From assembly GCA_900314215.1 (NCBI GenBank), contig OMUK01000068.1, positions 1-36,367 of the forward strand: DNA of 36,367 nt, written 5' to 3'. This DNA comes from an uncultured Prevotellaceae bacterium. Its GTDB lineage: Bacteria; Bacteroidota; Bacteroidia; Bacteroidales; Muribaculaceae. Below, piece by piece: positions 8,361 through 15,430 of this stretch (position 1 is the stretch's first letter; each line of letters begins with the position of its first letter). The position numbers and the translations under genes are program-made. The notes under the pieces were generated by a model that saw nothing but the letters and a program-made list of their open reading frames with translations, did not search any database and was not told the DNA's origin.

Positions 8361-9332
8361 ATGAAGCGAATTTTGACTGCCATATTGCTGCTGGCTGCTG
8401 TTGCTGCCTGGGCCCAGGACAAAGGCGACACTTTGCCCGCGCTCAAGTTTAAAATCGACGTGCCGCAGCTCCAGCTTCAGCCTTTTAAACCGAGCCTCAC
8501 GACCATCTCGCCCAACATCGTTGCGCCACCCACCTTCAACTACCGCCCGCTCGAGACGCCCACGGTGGGCAACAACTTGAGCGGCCTGAGCGACGAGATG
8601 CGCGCCTTGCCCGAGATTCACACGGCCCGTAACCCTTACTACTACCCCGTGACGCCGCGCTACAATTTTGTGATGGACCCCTATGGCCGCGACTGGAGCG
8701 CCAGCGGCGTGATAGCCCGCGACGGCAACGCCTATATTACCGCCAGCGGCAGCTACACCACCTTGCCAGCCATGGGCACGATAGGCTCGGCCACGGTGGG
8801 ATTTACTGGCGTGAGCAACGAGCGATTCACAATCTCGGCAGGAGTGAGCGGCATGAAGTATCACATCGACCGCGACGCCTGGAACGACTTCGGTGTCTAT
8901 GGCAACGCCAGCTACATGCTCAATGAGCGGCTGAGCCTGAACGTCTTTGGCCAGTACTACCTTGACCCGCGCTTCCACTCGATAGGCTCGATGTATTACA
9001 TACAGAATGCTGGCTATGGCGGCACGCTCAACATCAAGATGAGCGACAACTTCGGCCTCGACTTGGGGGCACAGCGATACTACGACGCCTATGCCCACCG
9101 CTGGCGCACGCTGCCTATCGTGGCCCCTGTCATCAATATCTTTGGCCAGCCCCAGTCGTTCGATGTGGGCGGCCTCATCTATGAGCTTATCGACAATTTG
9201 ATCGAGAATCATCGCAACAAGCGCTTCTCGGGTGGCGATTACGGCCCATGGCCGGGCGGGCGGGCACCTGCGGGCAGAGTCACACCCGTCGACGTGAATC
9301 GGCGGGCAGCCGGCGGCACCGTTGGGCATTGA
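8361..9332 (+). CDS. Secreted protein of unknown function, probable outer-membrane or surface beta-structure
   Basis: This 323-residue protein starts with a signal peptide (MKRILTAILLLAAVAAWAQ). I recognise no family. A proline-rich linker (about 30-95) is followed by many short alternating Gly, Tyr and Phe-rich strands, for example GNAYITASGSYTTLP, FTISAGVSGMKYHI and LSLNVFGQYYLD, between about 125 and 260. This pattern fits a small outer-membrane barrel or a surface beta-sheet protein. The C-terminus (about 285-323) is Gly, Pro and Arg-rich and ends in GGTVGH, without the aromatic last residue of a classical barrel. It is transcribed away from the TonB operon from a shared 243-base intergenic region. 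An IS1380 transposase ends 60 bases downstream on the other strand. The ORF is complete; function unknown. Confidence 0.6.
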   Translation: MKRILTAILLLAAVAAWAQDKGDTLPALKFKIDVPQLQLQPFKPSLTTISPNIVAPPTFNYRPLETPTVGNNLSGLSDEMRALPEIHTARNPYYYPVTPRYNFVMDPYGRDWSASGVIARDGNAYITASGSYTTLPAMGTIGSATVGFTGVSNERFTISAGVSGMKYHIDRDAWNDFGVYGNASYMLNERLSLNVFGQYYLDPRFHSIGSMYYIQNAGYGGTLNIKMSDNFGLDLGAQRYYDAYAHRWRTLPIVAPVINIFGQPQSFDVGGLIYELIDNLIENHRNKRFSGGDYGPWPGGRAPAGRVTPVDVNRRAAGGTVGH

Positions 9333-9371
9333 TGCGGTTTCTCAATCTGCGGTGTGTGTGTGAAAGTCGTG

Positions 9372-9393
9372 GATTTTAGATATACCTAAAATC
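9372..9393 (-). terminator. Small hairpin at the stop codon of the IS1380 transposase
   Basis: GATTTTAG at 9372-9379 and CTAAAATC at 9386-9393 form a perfect 8-base stem with a 6-base loop overlapping the TGA at 9394-9392. It is AT-rich and lacks a T tract, so it may be a weak terminator or part of the element's end. Confidence 0.35.
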
Positions 9394-10762
9394 AGCAGGG
9401 AGTGCCGATAATGTTTGACACACTGGCGTATGCTTTGTTCTCCGAATAGATATTCAGAACATATTGTCTGGCGGTCTTCACCCATTTGGCCGGTACCGTG
9501 ACAAAGCGGAAGACGAAAGCCTTGACACGGCTGGTGGCCTTCAGTCCGTAAGCCTTCAGATCATGTCTGCTGATGAGCAACTGATAAAAGTTCCTGATGA
9601 GTGCCGTGAGGATGAGGAAGACGGCATTCTCCGCCATGAACGACCTCGGCAGCCTCTTCCATCCGAAGCCATTGTCAAGGTCGTCGAAGATGCGCTCCTT
9701 CGCTCCGCGCTGGTTGTAGAACTCCACCACATCCCGGTCTGTGGACTCGCAGTCATTGGTGATGATGCAGCGGTAGGTGTACTCACCCTCCCAGATGTCA
9801 AGCTCCTCGCCCGACATTCTTCTCTGTCGCTGGACGACGAGCCTGCACGGCATCCCCTCCCATTTTGCCGTTCTGATGGAGCAAAGCTCAAACTCTATTC
9901 CGTTGATTTCCTCACGCTTCCATCCACGCAAGGCAAAGATGTCGTTGTACATGGCCTGACAGCGGTTGCCGCGGATATAATAGTGATTGCAGTGTCTTGC
10001 CACTGTCTCGACAATATCCCTCGAGCAGGAACCGCAGTCCATCCGCGCACGGTCAATGCGGACACCGCGACTTTCTAGTCTGGTGAACATTCTCTCAAGC
10101 GTATCCTGCTGGTGAAACCTCACGTTGGCATTACCGTCACGGTTCTCTATGCCGACGACCAAGTTCCCAATGACACCCACGCCAGGGCTGTATCCAAGGA
10201 ACTTCTTGTAGGTGCGCTTGGCGTCGTACTTCTCCGTTTCAAGAAACTCATGGTCAAAATCGAAGTCGTATTCCTCACCTGCCTTCAGTTGCCCGGTAGC
10301 AAGCAGAGCTTCTACAAGCAGGTCGTTTAGCCGGTCAGCCGTGTTGAAGTTGTAGTTTTTGCCAGCATCAGATGTATAGGTTACATTATCTTCCTTGAGC
10401 TCACCCATGATACGAAGCACTGTGTCAGAACTACATGTGCGCAGACGGGGATGCTGGGACAGATGCTGAGGAAGATGAGATGACAAATCTGCGACGCAGG
10501 AGCCTCTGCACAGGTAGACGCACATCAGCGAGCAGAAGATCTCGCTGCATTGATCACCGAACGTCTTGCAGCGCCGGCCGAGAACTTTGCCTGTAACTGG
10601 AGCCGACTGGTGGTTAAAATACTGCATGATGGGAAAGATTCCGCCAAAAGGTGGCAGTTTCTCATATTTTATTTGCTGTTTAAAAAACTCTCCCAGGGAA
10701 TGGCCTCGGGAGAGTTTTGTTTCTTTGTGTCGGGCCTGCTTGATGATAGGTGCAGGCTGCAC
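9392..10762 (-). mobile_element. IS1380-family transposase gene (insertion sequence, ends not resolved)
   Basis: The translated protein has the IS1380-type DDE transposase layout: KLPPFGGI near the start, DFDHEFLETEKYDAK with FLGYSPGVGVIGN in the middle, RARMDCGSCSRDIVE, and the C-terminal YNQRGAKERIFDDLDNGFGWKRLP region that holds the catalytic glutamate. The frame is open to the TGA with no internal stops. The start is unclear. The only upstream start in frame is a GTG at 10762; the first ATG (10627) would drop the conserved KLPPFGGI stretch. Typical proteins are about 425 residues, between the two options (456 and 411). Base composition differs from the GC-rich neighbours. I could not find convincing terminal inverted repeats or a target duplication, so only the transposase gene is placed. 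Activity unknown. Confidence 0.85.
10682..10718 (-). terminator. Rho-independent terminator, probably of the secreted propeller gene
   Basis: On the minus strand AAAACTCTCCC, a 13-base loop and GGGAGAGTTTT form an 11-base perfect stem ending in a run of six T. It is about 60 bases past the stop of the 10778-12511 gene. It also lies within the N-terminal extension of the transposase frame, so it could instead be a read-through guard of the insertion sequence. Confidence 0.7.
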
Positions 10763-10777
10763 GTGGAGTTGAAAATC

Positions 10778-12511
10778 TTATTTCAACATCTTCACGGCCT
10801 CGCGGCTGCCGTCGCTGTAGGTGGTAACCTTGATGTTGAGGCCATCGTGGGGCACGGCGCTCTCCATGCCTTGCAGGTTGTAGTAGCGCACGGCCTTCAC
10901 GGTCTTCTCCACATTCACATCGTTCACGCCGGTCACAACCGACTTGAAGGGCAGGGTATAGGCCGAAATCAGGCAGGCAAAGCCAGTAGAGCTCACCACA
11001 AATGGAGCCTTGGCGGGAGCCTTAGAGCTCAGGTTGCTACCCTTGAAGCGGGTCATTGCATAGAGGTTGGAGCCGTCGGTCACCATGTTTTGCACAGTCG
11101 ACGTGTTGGGGAATAGTTGCACTTCGTCTTGCAGGGTGAGGGTTGCTTGGTCGTATTTCCTGATCTTGAGCGGGCCCAGCAGCGAGAAGTAGCCCACATA
11201 GAGGTTTTGGTTGGCATCCTCAAAGGGGCTGAAGAAGCCCGATTGGTTGGTGGCATCGGCGATGCCGCCCTCGAGCTCGCCCGTTGCAGCATTCACCTTG
11301 AGCAGCATGGCATTGCGGGTCTTGGTGGTCGAGATGGTGGTCTCGCCTGCGGTCACAGTGTTTTTAGCTTGGCCCATGAGGTAGACGTAGTTGTCGTTGA
11401 CATACATGTTGGGGATGTTGATGGCGCTGCCGCTAAGCGTTGACTCGTAAACCTTGAAATAGTCGACCGTGCCCAGGTCGAGGCTCACCTTGGCCAGAGC
11501 CCAGCTGGAGTAGGTGCCAGTGGTGGTTGCGCTCTTGTCGCCCAGGGTGATGGTGGAATTGGCAAGACCGCTTATCACGCCGCATGCATAGATTTTGCCA
11601 TTGTTGATGATGAGCTGGCGCAGGTTCTCGCAAGTGGCCGAGCCGCCGCTCACCAGGCTGTTCACATAGTTGCCATTGGCGTCAAGCTTCACCAGGTAGA
11701 GGCTGCCCACGCTCTTTTGTGCGTCGCCAGTCCAGCCCTCCACGTTGTGGGCCACGATCTTCACCGTGTCGCCATTGGCGCGGGTGAAATACATGGTGGT
11801 GCACACGCGGCCGCTCAGGTAGATGTTGTCTTGGTTGTCTACAACCAGGCCATAGAGGTAGGCGCCGGTTCCGGTGTTGTCTTTGTTGCTCTCGCTGGCG
11901 TTGGGTTGCGGGTCGTGGTTCACGTCGATTTGCTTAATCCACGAGATTTCGCCGTCGGCGGTCACCTTCATCACCAGCAAGCGGTAGTAGCGGGCAGTGG
12001 CGTCGGCGCCCAGGGTCCAGTTCAACCGGGTGGTGTCGCCCTTGGCGTCGACAAAGGCCAGGTCGTCGTTCAGGCGGCCATAGGTGTGGCGCACCTTGAA
12101 GGCAGCGATCACGCCGCCGTCGCTCGTCTTTGCGCCCCACTCCTCGCCAGAAGCAATCTCACCCACGGTGCTCTTCACCGTCCAGAGCACGCTGCCGTCG
12201 GTGGCATTGAGCTTCGAGAGCACGAAGTCGTGGTTGTAGGAGGTGCTGGTGTTTTGTGTGCCAGTGCCAATCTGTGTGTCGCCATAGGTGATCACATCGC
12301 TTGAGCTCTTGGTGCCGGCGTCGGCCAGCATGTAGAGTGTGCCGCCATCGCCTTTCACCAGGCTGCCACCTATCGTGGTGGTATTTGTGCCGCTACTCAC
12401 CAGAGCTTTGCCCCATTGCGACTCCACGCGGCTGAGGCTGTCGATAGTTTGTGCGCCTGCCAGCAGTGTCGATGCCAGCAGTGCAACTGCGAGAATGTAA
12501 TTTTTTTTCAT
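10778..12511 (-). CDS. Secreted propeller-like protein with type IX secretion-type C-terminal sorting tail
   Basis: This 577-residue protein has a signal peptide (MKKNYILAVALLASTLLAGAQ). Repeated units such as DFVLSKLNATDGSVLW, LYLVKLDANGNYV and AMLLKVNAATGELEGG recur across residues 80-430. Each places a strand with LxKxN/D before a glycine turn, the look of bacterial seven-bladed propeller (SBBP-like) repeats. The last about 40 residues (AVRYYNLQGMES, then DGLNIKVTTYSDGSREAVKMLK) resemble the type A C-terminal sorting domain of type IX secretion substrates, so surface attachment or release is expected. No catalytic motif is visible. It is a single-gene unit, with its own promoter sharing the GGGGAT-type element of the TonB operon and a strong hairpin after it. 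A cell-surface binding role is an inference. Confidence 0.75.
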   Translation of the reverse strand: MKKNYILAVALLASTLLAGAQTIDSLSRVESQWGKALVSSGTNTTTIGGSLVKGDGGTLYMLADAGTKSSSDVITYGDTQIGTGTQNTSTSYNHDFVLSKLNATDGSVLWTVKSTVGEIASGEEWGAKTSDGGVIAAFKVRHTYGRLNDDLAFVDAKGDTTRLNWTLGADATARYYRLLVMKVTADGEISWIKQIDVNHDPQPNASESNKDNTGTGAYLYGLVVDNQDNIYLSGRVCTTMYFTRANGDTVKIVAHNVEGWTGDAQKSVGSLYLVKLDANGNYVNSLVSGGSATCENLRQLIINNGKIYACGVISGLANSTITLGDKSATTTGTYSSWALAKVSLDLGTVDYFKVYESTLSGSAINIPNMYVNDNYVYLMGQAKNTVTAGETTISTTKTRNAMLLKVNAATGELEGGIADATNQSGFFSPFEDANQNLYVGYFSLLGPLKIRKYDQATLTLQDEVQLFPNTSTVQNMVTDGSNLYAMTRFKGSNLSSKAPAKAPFVVSSTGFACLISAYTLPFKSVVTGVNDVNVEKTVKAVRYYNLQGMESAVPHDGLNIKVTTYSDGSREAVKMLK

Positions 12512-12608
12512 TGCGATTGAAATTTTATATTTGAAAATTTTCTTCTATAATCAATAATTGTGTATGTGTCAAGCTTGCAGGCTCGCATGTAGCCTTCAAT
12601 TCCAATCG

Positions 12609-12690
12609 CAAAAATACACTTGCCCCTCGTCATGGTAAATCCCCAAAAATTACGATTTTTCCATTTCTGCATCCCCCCGATTGGGGATGC
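12609..12690 (-). promoter_or_regulatory. Promoter of the secreted propeller gene, second copy of the GGGGAT-type element
   Basis: Minus-strand order: GGGGATGC (12676-12669), 24 bases, GGGGATTTACC (12644-12634), 17 bases, and the -7 box TATTTTTG (12616-12609). Repeats and both spacings equal those at 8140-8207. Here the leader to the ATG at 12511 is longer (97 bases). A third copy in the opposite direction (12683-12690) turns the distal site into a perfect 8-base inverted repeat with a 6-base centre (12669-12690). Confidence 0.7.
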
Positions 12691-12848
12691 CGGGAGAAAC
12701 GAAGCAGGCCTAAAAGGCTAATAGATAGGCCCCCATCACCCTGCCCACTATATCCCTTATAAGGAAAAGGCCAGGTCATACGATAAAGATTGAAATGTTT
12801 TCAAAGCAGTTTTCAAATTTCATCAAAAATATTTGGAGACATGAATCC

Positions 12849-12904
12849 TGTTCACTAACATTTACAATGTTCATATATTATGAACATCGATAAAATCGTG
12901 AACA
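12849..12904 (+). promoter_or_regulatory. Nested palindromic operator of the AbiEi/NTase/PP2C cassette
   Basis: ATGTTCATA (12867-12875), TAT, TATGAACAT (12879-12887) is a perfect inverted repeat with 9-base arms. Outer copies of the half-site, TGTTCA at 12849-12854 and TGAACA at 12899-12904, flank it almost symmetrically (19 and 18 bases out). The core ends 20 bases before the antitoxin ATG at 12908. AbiEi-family antitoxins are known to bind inverted repeats in their own promoter, so autoregulation is the simplest reading. Confidence 0.65.
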
Positions 12905-12907
12905 GAT

Positions 12908-13891
12908 ATGGAGAACAAACAGATGACCATGGACAAGGCTCTTTCCAACCTGCAGCAGGCAGCAAGCCTAAATGCTGTCAAGCGGGAATGGAAAGATGGC
13001 AATGGAAAGACTGCCATTGTCAGCATCAAAGATGTGCGGTTTGCGGTCATGGTTGTCGGACAGGTCAACAAGACCAATGTCTTGAACACCGTCAAGGCTG
13101 TTAAGGAACTGCAGGAGGACAGCAGAATGCCCACTCTGCTAATATGCACTTATGCCTCTCCGACGACCATTCCGACAATCGTCAAGGAGAATATCAGTAT
13201 TCTTGATGCTGCTGGCAACTGCCGTATTGCAGGCAAGGATCTTTTCATAAACATACAAGGCAGAAAGCCGGAAGAAGTTAATGGGACAAATACCAAAGGC
13301 CTGACCGAGGCCGGAACGAAACTGGTTTTCTATTTCCTGCAGGACAAAGGCAATGTGGAAAAAACTTACCGGCAGATTAACAAGGATACGGGACTGTCGT
13401 TGGGACTCATAAAAAACACCATTGAGAGTTTAAAGGCAAACAAGTTCGTCACGCTTCACAAAGGCAGACGTGTACTCGTCAACAGGGACGAGCTGGTTGA
13501 AGTCTGGCAACAAGCCTACAACACTACCTTGAAGCCCAAGCTCTTCATTGGCAATTTGAGGTTTGTTGACCAGGAGGCAAGAAATGGCTGGAGGGATATG
13601 GCCCTTCCACCTGATTCGCATTGGGGAGGAGAAAGCGGTGCCAATCTGTTGGACGGCTATCTTTCGCCAGAGAAGTTCACTGTCTATACCAAGGGCACGT
13701 TGATGGATTTTCTGGCAACACACAAGATGATTCCTGCCGGCACTGGAGAGATCGCTCTTTACCATACATTCTGGACTGATGCTGATGACAACGCTACCGT
13801 GCCCAATCTCATCATTTACGCGGACCTGATGGGCAGCGGCGACAGCCGTTGTCTCGAGGCCGCCCAAAGACTGAAAGAATATGGATTATAA
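12908..13891 (+). CDS. AbiEi-type (type IV toxin-antitoxin) antitoxin / transcriptional regulator
   Basis: This 327-residue protein matches the AbiEi_2-like layout. An N-terminal alpha/beta domain (about 25-115, with MPTLLICTYASP and ISILDAAGNCRIAG) precedes a winged helix (about 130-185, GLTEAGTKLVFYFLQ to GRRVLVNR). The C-terminal region contains LKPKLFIGNLRF, the characteristic WGGESGANLLDGYLSPE, and VPNLIIYADLMGSGDSRCLEAA. These proteins repress their own operon through the winged helix and neutralise an AbiEii nucleotidyltransferase. The ATG at 12908 sits just after the palindromic operator. The stop overlaps the start of the next gene by 11 bases, showing translational coupling. The gene looks intact although its partner is damaged. 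Composition is visibly AT-richer than the flanking genes, suggesting horizontal transfer. Confidence 0.82.
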   Translation: MENKQMTMDKALSNLQQAASLNAVKREWKDGNGKTAIVSIKDVRFAVMVVGQVNKTNVLNTVKAVKELQEDSRMPTLLICTYASPTTIPTIVKENISILDAAGNCRIAGKDLFINIQGRKPEEVNGTNTKGLTEAGTKLVFYFLQDKGNVEKTYRQINKDTGLSLGLIKNTIESLKANKFVTLHKGRRVLVNRDELVEVWQQAYNTTLKPKLFIGNLRFVDQEARNGWRDMALPPDSHWGGESGANLLDGYLSPEKFTVYTKGTLMDFLATHKMIPAGTGEIALYHTFWTDADDNATVPNLIIYADLMGSGDSRCLEAAQRLKEYGL

Positions 13892-14506
13892 GATAACGAA
13901 GCGGCAATTGGGCAACGACCTGTTGTACGACACTTTATGGGCACTGGAGTTTGGAGGTGTGGAAGATGACGAGCAGATAAAATGGCGCCCCGAAGGAGTG
14001 CCCGTCATGTCTGTAAAATGCTTCAAGGATGTTCTGTCCCATGCTGTGGAAATCAACATAAATGACAGATTCTCTGTCCGTACGGCTCCTCTGTGCGGCC
14101 AGTTCCTTATCAAGCTCGACGCATGGACAGACCGCCATGACAGGGTGAACAAGGATGCATACGATATGCTGTACATGCTAAGCAAATACTTCATGACGAA
14201 GCTTATGGCATCCACTGAGATTCCGCCGGATGTGGATTTTGAGCATGATACGACTATCGACAACCTTATCTCAGGTGCGCAGTGGATTGCCAGTGATTTG
14301 AAGGAGCAACTCACAACAGAGCATCTCAGATATTATATCGGGCCGTAGATGCAGAATTGGATCAGGGTTCTGAAAGCAAGCTGGTTGGCCAGTTAGTTCA
14401 TTTCATGAATGATGATGACGAGGACGCTGTTGAGACCGTTATATCAATATGGAAGAGCTTCCGTGATGTCTTCCAGCAGGAATTAAAAAGAAGAGGCAAT
14501 GATTGA
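13881..14506 (+). pseudogene. AbiEii-type nucleotidyltransferase, catalytic core missing and frameshifted
   Basis: The ORF from 13881 stops at 14348 (155 residues). Its first about 22 residues (MDYKITKRQLGNDLLYDTLW) look like the family's N-terminus. It then jumps to FGGVEDDEQIKW, which in AbiEii-like proteins follows the nucleotidyltransferase core. The GS-type motif and the two metal-binding aspartates of that core are absent, an apparent in-frame loss of roughly 90-100 residues; this figure is from my memory of family length. The C-terminal half with PLCGQFLIKLDAW and DRHDRVNKDAYDMLYML is well preserved. After the stop, another frame continues from about 14342 with AVDAELDQGSESKLV and a long acidic, helical tail to a TGA at 14504-14506. 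A one-base indel near 14330-14341 explains this. The restored end overlaps the next gene's start. Confidence 0.7.
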
Positions 14507-15137
14507 GATTCATAACTACAGCATCAGAGGAAATAAGGAAGTCAACGAGGATGACGTTAAGATTGCCATTATTGATGATGATCATTCTATTGTTGCCGTA
14601 GCTGACGGAATGGGAGGCTTGGAATGCGGCGATGTCGCCTCAAAGATAGTATGTAACAGTCTTGTAGGATACATCAGGGAGCATTTCTCCGGCCAAACGG
14701 TAGAGCAACTGATGACCGATGCCTTTGATTTCGCGGATCAAAAATTATCCAGAGAGATGGATATAATGCATACGAATATGGGTACTGCTGCATTGTTGGC
14801 AATAATTACTCCGAGGCTGTTATATTTCAGTTGGCTGGGGAATGTCAGACTCTACCATGAGCATAACGGCATTATCTCGCAACTAAGCTCAGACCATTTG
14901 GTTGACACGGGATATGGCGATAAAAGGCTGACGAGATGTGTCAAAGGTAAGGGACTAAGAAAGCCACTGCCTTATAAAGAATGCAAGATTTATCCAAGCG
15001 ATAGATTATACATCTGCACGGATGGTTTCTACATGCAGTATGCTTCATTGACGGGTTCTCAAGAACTATCTCAGGAAACATTTGAAAGCCAGGCTAAGCC
15101 TGAAGACGACGCTACTATTGTAACGATCAACGTATGA
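14499..15137 (+). CDS. PP2C-family (PPM) serine/threonine protein phosphatase
   Basis: This 212-residue cytoplasmic protein carries the PP2C motifs in order. NED at residues 16-18 and DGMGG at 36-40 are metal-ligand motifs. GTAALLAII lies near 103, WLGNVRLYHEHNG near 115-128, LSSDHLVDTG near 134, CTDGFY near 172, and DDAT at 203-206 holds the last metal aspartate. All metal-binding acids are present, so activity with Mn or Mg is expected; it is a little shorter than typical stand-alone members (about 240-250). The ATG at 14499 overlaps the original end of the nucleotidyltransferase frame by 8 bases, so it is the third gene of the cassette. No kinase is in view. A role in toggling the toxin or antitoxin by dephosphorylation is speculative. 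AT-rich composition like its two partners. Confidence 0.85.
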   Translation: MIEIHNYSIRGNKEVNEDDVKIAIIDDDHSIVAVADGMGGLECGDVASKIVCNSLVGYIREHFSGQTVEQLMTDAFDFADQKLSREMDIMHTNMGTAALLAIITPRLLYFSWLGNVRLYHEHNGIISQLSSDHLVDTGYGDKRLTRCVKGKGLRKPLPYKECKIYPSDRLYICTDGFYMQYASLTGSQELSQETFESQAKPEDDATIVTINV

Positions 15138-15204
15138 AAAGAAAATAGATGAAGCAAAAAGGCGCCGTTTTGAGGTATTTTTATCGACACCGTGCGTTTG
15201 ACCT

Positions 15205-15229
15205 GTAGGGGCCGGTCTTGTGCCGGCCC
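15205..15229. repeat. REP-like palindromic repeat
   Basis: GTAG followed by GGGCCGG (15209-15215), a 7-base loop and CCGGCCC (15223-15229). The GTAGGGGC start and strong palindrome resemble dispersed REP-type repeats of many Bacteroidales genomes. Only one copy is in the window, so repetitiveness is inferred. It lies in the 293-base gap between the convergent PP2C and glycosidase genes; the rest of that gap (to the hairpin at 15351) shows nothing I recognise. Confidence 0.5.
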
Positions 15230-15350
15230 ACAACAATGTCGTCTCCTATTTTGTTGATAATGAAATGATTGTGACCGCATTTGTAGACCAGCACAAGATT
15301 GGCTGCTACAATTCGGTATCATGACGTCGATGCAGAGCGGCATAATAAAG

Positions 15351-15387
15351 CAAGGGGGCAAGACGCGTTGATGGTCTTGCTCCCTTG
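15351..15387 (-). terminator. Terminator of the seven-gene minus-strand run
   Basis: CAAGGGGGCAAGAC (15351-15364) pairs with GTCTTGCTCCCTTG (15374-15387), 13 of 14 positions, with a 9-base loop. On the minus strand it is followed by CTTTATTATG, a moderately T-rich tail. It begins 44 bases past the stop of the glycosidase gene. Confidence 0.7.
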
Positions 15388-15430
15388 GGTGCTGTTGTGC
15401 GTGGCGTCGGCGTGTGGGTGACCGGTGATG

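Noticed and set aside
9337-10664. GTTTCTCA repeated at 9337-9344 and 10657-10664 as a possible target duplication around the insertion sequence
   Set aside because: The second copy lies inside the conserved N-terminal coding part of the transposase, the flanks show no matching inverted repeats, and 8 bases is longer than usual for IS1380. Probably chance.
12880-13104. Alternative small frame starting at the ATG at 12880
   Set aside because: It overlaps the operator and runs in another frame inside the antitoxin gene; its translation has no family character.
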